The notes beneath the pieces were generated by a model. That model searched no databases and was not told the DNA's origin. It saw only the letters and a program-made list of their open reading frames with translations. The position numbers and the translations under genes were made by a program. A stretch of 64,000 nucleotides of DNA from Firm-04 sp045627405 (GTDB lineage: Bacteria > Bacillota > Clostridia > Oscillospirales > Ruminococcaceae), in NCBI GenBank assembly GCA_045627405.1, contig JAZQNP010000040.1:23357-87356 (forward strand), given 5' to 3'. Below are positions 42,983 to 51,340 of the stretch, in pieces (within the stretch, counting starts at the first letter, position 1; the number at the start of each line of letters is the position of its first letter).

Positions 42983-45220
42983 ATGCATATTGACCTGATT
43001 TCTACGACGAAAAGCAGCACGAAGATCATTCACGGCACAGAAAACGGCAAGCGTACTGCGTGCGGTATCAATCTCACCAAGCCTGAGAATATCGGCATGT
43101 ATACATCTGTCGGCACAATGTCGGATATTGTGCAGCTTACATGTGAGAAGTGCAAGACTTCCATTGCCAAAAAACAGATCAAGGAAGCAAATAAGGAAAT
43201 GGCTGCCCTGATGAAGGAAGAGGAGAAGATGCGCAAAAAAGACCGCTCTTCCAAGCATCAGGACGATGAGCCGATGCCGTCTTCACACACGTCGTCCGGT
43301 TCGCGCGGCTCTTCTTATTCCTCTTCCTCGTCGGGCGGTGAATATGTCCCTCCCTCCATGCGCCGTCAGATGCAGCTGAAACAGAAAGAGCAGCCGATCG
43401 AAGCACCGGAAGCAGAGATTTCTCAGCAGATCTCCGTGCCGGCACCGAATGCGGGTCTGCCGCCTGTTCCGCCTGCACCGTCTGCTGCAAATAACGATGT
43501 TCTCTCGCAGTTTGCGATACCGGCACCGAATGCCGCGCCGCCTGCTGCAAATGATGATGTCCTTTCGCAGTTTGCGATACCGGCACCGAATGCCGCGCCG
43601 TCTGCTGCAAATGATGATGTGCTCTCGCAGTTTGCGATGCCGGCACCGAATGCAGCACAGATCGCCGCGAATAACGATGTGCTGTCGCAGTTTGCGATGC
43701 CGACACCGACGCCTGCTTCCGCACCTGCGATGCCGGGGGCGACGCCGGAGAGCGCAGATGTGCTGTCGCAGTTTGCGATTCCTTCCGTTCCGAATGCAGT
43801 ACCGACTGTTCCGACAGACCGTGCTGCCGGTGCAACAGCTGCAAATGCCGATGATCTGCTCGTGCAGTTCTCTGCACCGAATGCCGCTCCGGCACAGGAT
43901 GTTGCGGCAAACGGTGCGCCGATTCTGAGTGCGCCTGACGACATTTTGGCACAGTTCTCTGTACCGAGTACACCCGTGCAGCAGCAGAGACCCAATGATC
44001 CGCTTGACAGTCTGGCTGACAGTCTGTTCGGCGGCGGAGCTGCACAGGATTCGTTCTCACAGCAGCCCGATACGTCTATTCCGGGCGTTGTTGTGACGGA
44101 TCCGACCCCTGTATCGAGCTTTGCATCTCATTTTCCCTCTGAGGATGAGATTGTTGATGTTACACCGATTCCTGCGGAAGACGGTCTGGATGCATTCACG
44201 GTTCCGACTGTACCGACCGCACCGCAGCCTTTCATCCCGACGGAAACCGACGATCTGAGCGCGTTTACGGTTCCGACAGCTCCGGTTACTCCGCAGCCTG
44301 CTGCTTCGTCTCAGAATGATTTTCTCGATGATATTCTGCTGATGCTCGGCAATGCACCTGCACCAAATGCGCCATCTTTGGCAACTGTGCCGACTGCACC
44401 GCAGGGCGCGGATTTGTCCGCACCGGTTCTGAGCGTTCAGGAAACTCCTACATTGGGCGCACCGTCTGTTTCTGTGACGCCGGCAGCACCCGCTGCAATT
44501 CCGGATATTACGAATATTCCTGCGCAGCCTGCTGCACAGACCGGAACTGTGCCGACACTCAATATTCCGCAGGCACCTCCGCCGCAGACAACGATTCCGC
44601 AGGCGGGTTATCCGATGCCGGGTTATCCGCAGCAGCCTGTTTACGGTCAGCCGACAGCGGGTTATCCGGGTGTTGCACAGCAGCAGTATCAGCCGTTTGC
44701 GGCACCGCAGACGCCGAAGCCTGCTGAACCGGATACACCGACACCGCTCTTTGTCGGTTACAGTGCCGACGGCAGACAGCTGTTCCAGACCTACGATGCG
44801 ATGGGGAATCCGATCCCGATTAACGAACCGGTTTACAGCACGCCGCCGGAGACGCCGAAAACCGGTATTCCGACTGCTCCGACACAGGGAATGCCTGCCG
44901 GCAGTGCTGCACCTGTCATGGATCTGGAAGACCTGATGGAATCCATGGGTATCGAAAATCCGAACAAGCCTGTGGATGACGGCAAACCGATCAACTATTC
45001 CGAGTATCATATGCCGGAAAAGAAGAAGAGAACCACTGCTTCCTCCACAGCGAAGCCGAAGGCTTCTCAGGCAAGCGAAGAGCCGACCGGTCCGATTTCT
45101 GCGGCAGAGGCAAAACGCCGCAAGAAACTGGAAAAGATCAACCGTGACTTTGAGAAAAAAGTGCGTGCAAGCGGTATTGATCCCAAGACCGGCGGGATTT
45201 TGATGGATCCGAAAAAATGA
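42983..45220 (+). CDS. large Pro/Ala-rich repeat protein with recurring DxLxxF motifs
   Basis: The 745-residue protein is not recognised. Residues 1-75 form a compact domain (IIHGTENGKRTACGINLTKP, then LTCEKCKTSIAKKQIKEANK) with one CxxC pair. A charged and Ser-rich stretch follows. About residues 170-480 are low complexity, dominated by Ala, Pro, Asn and Thr, in which short hydrophobic motifs recur: DVLSQFAIP or a close variant five times, then DLLVQFSAP, DILAQFSVP, LDAFTVP and DLSAFTVP. A Pro/Gln/Tyr-rich part (YPMPGYPQQPVYGQP) and a small YSADGRQLFQTYDAMGNPIP segment follow, and a basic C-terminus (AKRRKKLEKINRDFEKKV). No signal peptide or membrane segment, so probably cytoplasmic. Position: between the Ca-ATPase and a CPBP protease. 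Confidence 0.8.
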   Translation: MHIDLISTTKSSTKIIHGTENGKRTACGINLTKPENIGMYTSVGTMSDIVQLTCEKCKTSIAKKQIKEANKEMAALMKEEEKMRKKDRSSKHQDDEPMPSSHTSSGSRGSSYSSSSSGGEYVPPSMRRQMQLKQKEQPIEAPEAEISQQISVPAPNAGLPPVPPAPSAANNDVLSQFAIPAPNAAPPAANDDVLSQFAIPAPNAAPSAANDDVLSQFAMPAPNAAQIAANNDVLSQFAMPTPTPASAPAMPGATPESADVLSQFAIPSVPNAVPTVPTDRAAGATAANADDLLVQFSAPNAAPAQDVAANGAPILSAPDDILAQFSVPSTPVQQQRPNDPLDSLADSLFGGGAAQDSFSQQPDTSIPGVVVTDPTPVSSFASHFPSEDEIVDVTPIPAEDGLDAFTVPTVPTAPQPFIPTETDDLSAFTVPTAPVTPQPAASSQNDFLDDILLMLGNAPAPNAPSLATVPTAPQGADLSAPVLSVQETPTLGAPSVSVTPAAPAAIPDITNIPAQPAAQTGTVPTLNIPQAPPPQTTIPQAGYPMPGYPQQPVYGQPTAGYPGVAQQQYQPFAAPQTPKPAEPDTPTPLFVGYSADGRQLFQTYDAMGNPIPINEPVYSTPPETPKTGIPTAPTQGMPAGSAAPVMDLEDLMESMGIENPNKPVDDGKPINYSEYHMPEKKKRTTASSTAKPKASQASEEPTGPISAAEAKRRKKLEKINRDFEKKVRASGIDPKTGGILMDPKK
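43501..43700 (+). repeat. 60-base tandem repeat inside the Pro/Ala-rich gene
   Basis: Three and one third copies of a 60-base unit occur in register; the first two copies differ by only a few bases (for example CCTGCTGCA against TCTGCTGCA), later ones diverge. Each encodes a 20-residue unit built around DVLSQFAIPAPNAAP. Confidence 0.9.
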
Positions 45221-45225
45221 TGATG

Positions 45226-45256
45226 AAAAGCAGCGACAGATTTTGCCGCTGCTTTT
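45226..45256 (+). terminator. hairpin between the repeat-rich gene and the CPBP gene
   Basis: AAAAGCAGCG (45226-45235) pairs with CGCTGCTTTT (45247-45256). It ends 16 bases before the CPBP start, so it may be a partial terminator or attenuator. Confidence 0.7.
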
Positions 45257-45272
45257 CCGATAAGGAGAAAAT

Positions 45273-46322
45273 ATGGACGAATATCTTAATCAAGTAAATC
45301 AGCCGCAGGAATCTCCTGTATTGCTGCAGGATGACGAAGCAGTCGTAAAAACAGCGAAAAAGGCGTATTCACGTTCGCTGCTCAATCTTGTGATGTATGG
45401 CATCATCGGGGAATTGTTGGTTATTATTTTGGTTGCCGTCTGCGGCAGTCGCTATGACTCCATGTCAATGAACGTGAAATATCTGATCAATTTCCTGCCG
45501 ATGTATTTCATTGCATTTCCGATTTATTTGCTGTTATCCAAGCCGATGGAAAAGCTGCCTCCGGAAAAGCACAGCATGAAGTTTGGACAGTTTCTCATAG
45601 CGTTCATGATGTCTGAGGGCATTGCGATTACCGGCTCACTGATCGGCACATTCCTCACCACATTTTTGACGCTGCTGTTTCATATTGACACGAGTTCCTC
45701 GCTTCTTGAAGACGGTGTGTTAGGAGAAGGTCAGCTGGTCTTTTCGGTTATGGCAGTATTGTTCGCGCCGGTCATCGAGGAATTGCTCTTCCGAAAGGTG
45801 CTGATTGACCGCATCCGCAAGTACGGAGACGGCACAGCGATTCTGATTTCCGGCATTTTCTTCGGTCTGTTCCACGGCAATCTGACGCAGTTCTTTTATG
45901 CTGCCGGTCTCGGCATGCTGTTTGCGTTTATCTATGTTCGTACCGGTAAGGTGCAGTACACAATCGGTCTGCATATGTGCATCAATTTTCTCGGCAGCGT
46001 GGTCTCCGCGTTTGTGCTGAAAAACATTGATCTGGACAGCATTGTGGAAGCACTGGAATCTATGAATATAGATGCGCTTTTCGCGCAGATGAGCAGTCTG
46101 GTACCGCTGTTTATCTATGAGATCATCATTTACAGTGTGGCGATTGCCGGTGTTGTGCTGTTGATTGTGAACCGGAAGAAATTCCGTGTTGCGCCGCCGA
46201 CTGTTGCGATTCAGAAGGGGAAACATGCGAAAGCGGCTTGGGTCAATTTCGGTGTGATTGCCATGCTGGTCTACTGTGTGCTGCTCTTCATCTTCCAGAT
46301 TATCAGCCAGATGTCGGAATGA
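45273..46322 (+). CDS. CPBP-family intramembrane metalloprotease
   Basis: The 349-residue membrane protein has a 35-residue cytoplasmic N-terminus and about eight membrane segments. The CPBP (Abi) motifs are complete: EELLFRK near residues 169-175, FFGLFHGN near 197-204 and HMCINFLGS near 233. The family cleaves substrates within the membrane; in bacteria it serves peptide maturation, immunity or membrane-stress pathways. AAGGAG precedes the ATG. A repeat-rich protein of unknown function lies upstream across a hairpin, so a link is possible but not shown. Confidence 0.92.
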   Translation: MDEYLNQVNQPQESPVLLQDDEAVVKTAKKAYSRSLLNLVMYGIIGELLVIILVAVCGSRYDSMSMNVKYLINFLPMYFIAFPIYLLLSKPMEKLPPEKHSMKFGQFLIAFMMSEGIAITGSLIGTFLTTFLTLLFHIDTSSSLLEDGVLGEGQLVFSVMAVLFAPVIEELLFRKVLIDRIRKYGDGTAILISGIFFGLFHGNLTQFFYAAGLGMLFAFIYVRTGKVQYTIGLHMCINFLGSVVSAFVLKNIDLDSIVEALESMNIDALFAQMSSLVPLFIYEIIIYSVAIAGVVLLIVNRKKFRVAPPTVAIQKGKHAKAAWVNFGVIAMLVYCVLLFIFQIISQMSE

Positions 46323-46343
46323 ATAAGGCTCATTTCAAAATGA

Positions 46344-46378
46344 AAAGCAGGATGCAAATTGCATCCTGCTTCCTTTTT
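46344..46378. terminator. bidirectional terminator between CPBP and PlsC-VanY genes
   Basis: AAGCAGGATGCAA pairs with TTGCATCCTGCTT, with TTTTT on the plus strand and TCATTTTGAAATG on the minus strand. It lies between convergent genes. Confidence 0.85.
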
Positions 46379-46397
46379 GATGTAGTTAATCTGCGGA

Positions 46398-48056
46398 TTA
46401 ACCGTTGGTGACACATGCCACAACAAAACCGTTCATGTTGTCGCCGGAGATCATCGGATCTGCACTCGTGGGATAGGGGATTTCGGTGACATTGGAACCG
46501 GATTTTGCTTCCACATAGTACATTTCATAGTTTGTGCCGTTGACGGTAACCGTCAGATGCTCGTCCTGCCATGTATGGGATTCTGCAAGCAGTTCGAGAT
46601 ATTCTTCCAGGCAGAGATCGTTTGCTTTCATGTAAGCTGCATGCGGCACACCGACATAGCGATAATGCCATGACATTGCGGATTCACCGGTTACATCCTC
46701 CTTGCCCTCCGGATAACGCAGCACATAACCATATTCATGGGCATGCTCTGCAATCCAGGAGTAGCTGTCAGCAGTATACGGCGTGTGATAGCCGGCTGCT
46801 TCGTTCAGCACTGCAAGATCAATGGAAAGACCGGTTGTGCGTTCTGCGATGCCGGTTCCGTACTGCACGGAACTCGGTTCATTGGTGGTCGCATAGATCA
46901 TAATATCACCGAATCCGGTAGCCGCATAGAAATCATTGAACATGCTGACAAGCGGATCAATGGTCATATTTTCGATTTGGAGTGATGTGACCGGCAAACG
47001 CAGATGGGCATAGGTGAAATCCTTGAATGCCGTCAGTTCCGGTGTTCCGGTGTAGAGATGTGTGTCGCTGACAAGAATCAGACTGCCGGAATTTGCTGTG
47101 GAGGAAGCGATTTGCAGAATGCTGTAATCCGAGGGGAGCGTGGCTTCTGTTGTCGAGGTGACTGTCGGTGTGACTCCGCCGCTGCCTGTTGTCGTCGAAA
47201 CACTGCCTGTCCCATCGGTCTGTTCCGGAGAAAGAATCGGATCAGAAATGGAATCCACCTGTGAGGAATTGATGGTCAGTGAACCCTGCATACCGCGCCA
47301 ATCACGCCACAGGCGGCGAACAAAATCTACTGCAAAAATGCCAAGAATCACGACGGTCAGTATCAGAGCTATCCGACCGTAATCAATGCGCCGGTTCATC
47401 ATAACGGAACTTTTCTCCCTTCTTTCCGGAGCAGTCTCCGGAACAGCAGCTTCTCCGGTTACCGCCGGCAGCAGCGCGGCGACATTCCGCGTCATATCCT
47501 GCCGGATCTGTTTCAGCACCGCTGCGGAGGGATTCTCCGGATCAGTCAGCGGAATATGAAACGGTGCCCCGTACTGCACATGTATTTTACTGCGAAAATG
47601 CAGTTTTCCTTCAAACGAAATACCGACCGGAACGACCGGTGCGCCGGTTTGTGCAGCAATCAGTGCTGCGCCGGTTTTGAAATGACCGAGCTTGCCGTCC
47701 TTTGAGCGGGTGCCCTCCGGAAAGATCAGTGCATTTTCGCCGTTTTTGAGCCGTTGTTCCAGCTCATCCAGCGCGGATAAATCACCGGAGCCGCGGTCGA
47801 TTGCGACTGCACCGAGCTGTTTCAGCAGCCAGCCGATCAGCCCCTGTGAAAACAATTCCTGCTTTGCGAGAAAGCAAAACTGTGTCTGCGGATTCTGTAC
47901 ACCGATCAGAATCGGATCCGCCATGCTGCGGTGATTGCTGACATAGAGATAGCCGCCCTCTTCCGGCAGCAGTTCTGTACCTTCGGTCTCTATGTGATAC
48001 CACAGCGGCATCACAACGGACATCACCCGCATTGCAAATTTATAGAATCCCTTCAT
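46398..48056 (-). CDS. PlsC-type acyltransferase fused to a degenerate VanY-like domain
   Basis: The 552-residue protein has a PlsC (1-acylglycerol-3-phosphate acyltransferase) domain in its first 200 residues, with NHRSMAD (HX4D) and FPEGTRS intact. A basic segment and a membrane span (IALILTVVILGIFAVDFV, about 225-245) follow, then a Thr/Ser-rich linker and a VanY/M15B-like domain (about 320-490). That domain keeps TGLSIDLAVLNE, YGYVLRYPEGKEDVTG, WHYRYVG and CLEEYLELL, but the zinc-binding His of the SxHxxGxAxD motif is Arg 406 and the catalytic Glu before WH is Met 461. The start overlaps the cmk stop (ATGA at 48056-48053). An internal ATG pair at 47402-47397, 12 bases after AGGGAG, may start a separate VanY-like product. 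Confidence 0.88.
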   Translation of the reverse strand: MKGFYKFAMRVMSVVMPLWYHIETEGTELLPEEGGYLYVSNHRSMADPILIGVQNPQTQFCFLAKQELFSQGLIGWLLKQLGAVAIDRGSGDLSALDELEQRLKNGENALIFPEGTRSKDGKLGHFKTGAALIAAQTGAPVVPVGISFEGKLHFRSKIHVQYGAPFHIPLTDPENPSAAVLKQIRQDMTRNVAALLPAVTGEAAVPETAPERREKSSVMMNRRIDYGRIALILTVVILGIFAVDFVRRLWRDWRGMQGSLTINSSQVDSISDPILSPEQTDGTGSVSTTTGSGGVTPTVTSTTEATLPSDYSILQIASSTANSGSLILVSDTHLYTGTPELTAFKDFTYAHLRLPVTSLQIENMTIDPLVSMFNDFYAATGFGDIMIYATTNEPSSVQYGTGIAERTTGLSIDLAVLNEAAGYHTPYTADSYSWIAEHAHEYGYVLRYPEGKEDVTGESAMSWHYRYVGVPHAAYMKANDLCLEEYLELLAESHTWQDEHLTVTVNGTNYEMYYVEAKSGSNVTEIPYPTSADPMISGDNMNGFVVACVTNG

Positions 48057-48730
48057 AGACCGAGCTTCTCCCTGCATACGGCGTAGAGCATTTCCTCGGA
48101 TTGGTCGAGGTCTGAATTCGTGGTATCGACAAGGACGGCATCATCAGCCTGTTTGAGCGGAGCGGTTTCGCGTGTCATATCCTGCTTGTCCCGCAGGATG
48201 ACATCGGAAAGCACATCCTCATATCGCTGTGTGCCGGGCTTTTTTTCTTCCAGTTCCAGATAACGGCGCAGTGCGCGTTTCTCAGCGGAAGCAGTGAGAA
48301 AAATCTTGACATCTGCATCCGGCAGCACGACTGTGCCAATATCGCGTCCGTCCATGACAACGGACTGTTCTTTTGCGAGATTCCGCTGCAAATCCAGCAG
48401 AAACTGCCGTACTGCGGGAATCGCGGAAACCTTGGAGGCACCCATAGAAATTTCCGGCGTGCGGATCTGATCAGTGACATCCTTGCCGTTCGCAAAGACA
48501 TGCTGTGTTCCGTCTACATACCGGAGCGTGACGGTCAGATTTTGCAGATTTGCGCAAATTTCTGCGTCCGTTTCTGCATTCTGCCGGATCATTTCATAAG
48601 CAATCGCGCGGTACATCGCACCGGTATCGACATATACAAAGCCGAGTCTGGCAGCGAGTCTGCGTGCCAGCGTGCTTTTTCCTGCACCGGACGGTCCGTC
48701 GATCGCGATGTTGACAGGTGAGCGGTTCAT
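48053..48730 (-). CDS. cmk: cytidylate kinase
   Basis: The 225-residue enzyme phosphorylates CMP and dCMP. It has the P-loop IDGPSGAGKST (9-19), YVDTGAMYRAIAY, the CMP-binding insert, VVMDGRDIGTVVLPDADVKIF and the lid region RDKQDMTRETAPLKQADDA. Length is normal. GGAGG lies upstream of the ATG. It is the first gene of an operon in which the acyltransferase fusion is translationally coupled; the order cmk-plsC is common in Clostridia. Confidence 0.97.
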   Translation of the reverse strand: MNRSPVNIAIDGPSGAGKSTLARRLAARLGFVYVDTGAMYRAIAYEMIRQNAETDAEICANLQNLTVTLRYVDGTQHVFANGKDVTDQIRTPEISMGASKVSAIPAVRQFLLDLQRNLAKEQSVVMDGRDIGTVVLPDADVKIFLTASAEKRALRRYLELEEKKPGTQRYEDVLSDVILRDKQDMTRETAPLKQADDAVLVDTTNSDLDQSEEMLYAVCREKLGL

Positions 48731-48765
48731 GCAATTCCTCCGTCTTCTGACAATTTGTCTATATT

Positions 48766-48794
48766 AGTATATCATATTTTCACGCGTTTTGCAA
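48766..48794 (-). promoter_or_regulatory. promoter of cmk
   Basis: Minus-strand TTGCAA (48789-48794) and TATACT (48766-48771) are 17 bases apart. Confidence 0.7.
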
Positions 48795-48960
48795 GTGATT
48801 TTGCCGTGATTTCGCGAATATTTTAATCTTTTGCAGAAATTTGCCGAAAATGCGCGGGATGCAGGCGCATAACTGGACGGATTGGCAGATCCGGAGGGAG
48901 CGGCTCTGCTCTTATTTCAGATATTTAACATAGATTTCACAAAGTTTTTCTTTTCATTTA

Positions 48961-48989
48961 TTGCTATTTTAAGAAAACTATGCTATACT
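48961..48989 (+). promoter_or_regulatory. promoter of the pyrimidine phosphorylase gene
   Basis: TTGCTA (48961-48966) and TATACT (48984-48989) are 17 bases apart. The rest of the 289-base gap to cmk (48731-49019) shows no gene. Confidence 0.65.
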
Positions 48990-49019
48990 GAACATAGACA
49001 AAAAGGGGAGGTGTGATTT

Positions 49020-50354
49020 GTGTCAGTTTTCCGAATGGGTGAATGCATCCGAAAGACAAAAAACGGGATACCGCTGAGTGAACAGGAGATCCGGCAGCTT
49101 GTGTACGGAATCACGGCGGACGGAGCAGAGAAAATTCCGGATTATCAGCTTTCTGCATGGCTGATGGCGGTCTGTCTCAAAGGGCTGACCGATGCCGAAA
49201 CCGATGCACTGACGATGGCAATGCGCGATTCCGGTCAGGTTCTGCGCTGGGATTCGCTGGGCGGTCCGGTGGCAGATAAGCACAGTACAGGCGGCGTCGG
49301 AGATAAAACCACACTGATCCTTGCACCGATTGCGGCAGCCTGTGGTATTTATATGCCGAAGATGTCCGGCAGAGGGCTTGGACATACTGGCGGAACGATT
49401 GACAAGCTGGAAAGCATTCCGGGACTGAAAACAGCACTGCAACCGGAGGTTTTTCTGAATCTTGTGGAGCATGTCGGCTGTGCGGTCGCGATGCAGACCG
49501 GAGAATTGGCACCGGCTGATAAGGTGCTGTATGCTCTGCGCGACGTGACCGAAACCGTAGACAGCATCCCGCTGATTTGTGCGAGCATAATGAGCAAGAA
49601 GCTTGCAACCGGAGCTGACCACATTCTGCTGGATGTAAAAGTGGGCAGCGGTGCTTTTATGAAATCAGACGAAGATGCCGCAGAGCTTTCCCGCCTGATG
49701 CTCGCTGCGGCAAAGGCAGACGGCAAGGATTGCACTGCAATCCTGACAGATATGGACAGACCGCTCGGCATGTGTATCGGCAATGCACTGGAAGTGCGGG
49801 AGGCGGTGGAAACGCTGCGCGGCGGTGCAGAGACAGAGCTTGGGCAATTCTGCATTTCGCTTGCCGCAGAGCTGCTTTTGATGTCCGGCATGGGAACAAA
49901 GGCAGAGTGCCTTGCTGATGCTGAACAGGCAGTCAGAAGCGGTGCGGCACTGGATCGCTTCCGCAGGATGATCGAAGGACAGGGCGGAGATCCGCGTGTG
50001 ACGGAGGATGTGTCATTGCTGCCGCAGGCGCGGTACAGCAGAGTCCTGACAGCTTCGCAAAGCGGCTGGATTGCCGCGATGGACAGCGAAGAGATCGGGC
50101 GTGCATCTGTGGCACTCGGTGCAGGCCGCATGCAGAAAATCGATGCAGTTGATCCGGCAGCGGGTATTGTGCTGGCAGCAAAATACGGCGATGAAATCCG
50201 AAAGGGAGAACCGCTGATGACGATATACGGTGCAAAGCCGTCTCAGCTTGATGAAGCAGAACAGATGCTGCGTACTTCCGTGAAGATCACAGCAGAGCAG
50301 CCGGCTGCGCGTCCGCTCATTCGTGCTGTATATTCCAATCATGCCACAGTATAA
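49020..50354 (+). CDS. pdp: pyrimidine-nucleoside (thymidine) phosphorylase
   Basis: The 444-residue enzyme splits thymidine, uridine or deoxyuridine with phosphate to give the base and (deoxy)ribose 1-phosphate. It has the family signature SGRGLGHTGGTIDKLES near residue 118, the phosphate-binding VADKHSTGGVGDKTTL and VKVGSGAFMK. Sequence and length favour the broad-specificity Gram-positive Pdp over E. coli-type DeoA, but the substrate range cannot be read with certainty. The GTG start follows GGGGAGGTG by about 8 bases. An MBL-fold lipoprotein gene follows after 13 bases. Confidence 0.93.
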   Translation: MSVFRMGECIRKTKNGIPLSEQEIRQLVYGITADGAEKIPDYQLSAWLMAVCLKGLTDAETDALTMAMRDSGQVLRWDSLGGPVADKHSTGGVGDKTTLILAPIAAACGIYMPKMSGRGLGHTGGTIDKLESIPGLKTALQPEVFLNLVEHVGCAVAMQTGELAPADKVLYALRDVTETVDSIPLICASIMSKKLATGADHILLDVKVGSGAFMKSDEDAAELSRLMLAAAKADGKDCTAILTDMDRPLGMCIGNALEVREAVETLRGGAETELGQFCISLAAELLLMSGMGTKAECLADAEQAVRSGAALDRFRRMIEGQGGDPRVTEDVSLLPQARYSRVLTASQSGWIAAMDSEEIGRASVALGAGRMQKIDAVDPAAGIVLAAKYGDEIRKGEPLMTIYGAKPSQLDEAEQMLRTSVKITAEQPAARPLIRAVYSNHATV

Positions 50355-50367
50355 GGAGGATATTCAC

Positions 50368-51282
50368 ATGTCATTTTTGAAACTGATTACCCGTGCCGGC
50401 GCACTTTGCTCTGCGGCGATGCTGATGCTTTGTGCAGCCGGATGCAAGGGGAGCGAGGAGGATTCCGGTTCTTCTTCCGGTACATCTGCAAGTCAGGTTA
50501 GTATCGGGAATGCACCGGAGGTGACGGGCAATGTGACGATTACGACATGGAAGCTCGGCAAGGCGGATTCTTTTGTGATTCAGACGGAAAACTCCGTGAC
50601 AGTTGTGGACGCCGGCTTGCAGGGCGACGGCAAGACCGTACAGAAATTTCTGGAAGCGCAGAACATTGACACGATTGACAATCTGATCATCACACATTAT
50701 GACAAGGATCATGTCGGCGGCGCAACGCGCCTGGTCAACCGCATGAAGATTAATAATATTTATGTGCCGGATTATATCGGCACGGCGGATGAATATGCAG
50801 ATTTCATGGCAAAAGTCGAAGAAGTCGGGCAGACACTGACAAAAATGGAAGCGGGAACCGGTACATCATGGACTGCCGATGATGCTGCATTTTATCTGTA
50901 TGCGGCACAGCAGACCTATTACAGTGCCGATGAGGAAAATGACTTTTCCATTGTTTTGTACATGCAGCACGGGGAAAACACATTTCTGTTTACCGGCGAT
51001 GCAGAAAAGGCTCGTCAGCAGGAGATCATGGCATACGGTTTCGGGGAGGTAGACTTCCTGAAATTCCCGTATCACGGACATTATCTCTCGACCACGGAGT
51101 CGTTCCTTGACTACTTCAATCCGTCTGTGACCGTTGTGACTTGTTCCAAGAGCGAGGATGCAGATCCGTCCACCTACGAGACGCTTGAAAAACGCGGTGT
51201 GGAAGCCTATTATACCAAAGACGGCGATGTAACCGTTGTGAGTGACGGCACAACATTGACCTGCACGCAGACGGCTTCCTGA
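50368..51282 (+). CDS. metallo-beta-lactamase-fold lipoprotein (ComEC-like nuclease domain)
   Basis: The 304-residue lipoprotein (lipobox LCAAGC, Cys about residue 27) has a Ser-rich spacer and an MBL-fold domain resembling the external C-terminal domain of ComEC. The metal motif reads ITHYDKDHVGGATRLV (HxDxDH), with later FTGDAEKARQQEI and FPYHGHYLS segments. The family hydrolyses phosphodiesters or related bonds; an extracellular nuclease is plausible. It follows pdp closely, and one could imagine nucleotide salvage (DNA cutting outside, nucleoside cleavage inside), which is inference. The ATG at 50368 follows AAGGAGG. Confidence 0.88.
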   Translation: MSFLKLITRAGALCSAAMLMLCAAGCKGSEEDSGSSSGTSASQVSIGNAPEVTGNVTITTWKLGKADSFVIQTENSVTVVDAGLQGDGKTVQKFLEAQNIDTIDNLIITHYDKDHVGGATRLVNRMKINNIYVPDYIGTADEYADFMAKVEEVGQTLTKMEAGTGTSWTADDAAFYLYAAQQTYYSADEENDFSIVLYMQHGENTFLFTGDAEKARQQEIMAYGFGEVDFLKFPYHGHYLSTTESFLDYFNPSVTVVTCSKSEDADPSTYETLEKRGVEAYYTKDGDVTVVSDGTTLTCTQTAS

Positions 51283-51302
51283 CAGATTCAGTGAACGCAT
51301 TG

Positions 51303-51340
51303 AAACAGCAGCCTGACCGAAATCAGGCTGCTGTTTTAGT
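51303..51340. terminator. bidirectional terminator between the MBL gene and hflX
   Basis: AAACAGCAGCCTGA pairs with TCAGGCTGCTGTTT around a six-base loop; TTTTAGTTTTC follows on the plus strand. It ends near the convergent hflX stop. Confidence 0.85.

Noticed and set aside
43501..43700. Regular 60-base repeats considered as a CRISPR array
   Set aside because: There are no unique spacers; the units are contiguous, in frame and code for a 20-residue repeat.
48850..48933. 27-codon frame in the cmk-pdp gap
   Set aside because: It lies upstream of the pdp promoter, has no ribosome site and resembles nothing.
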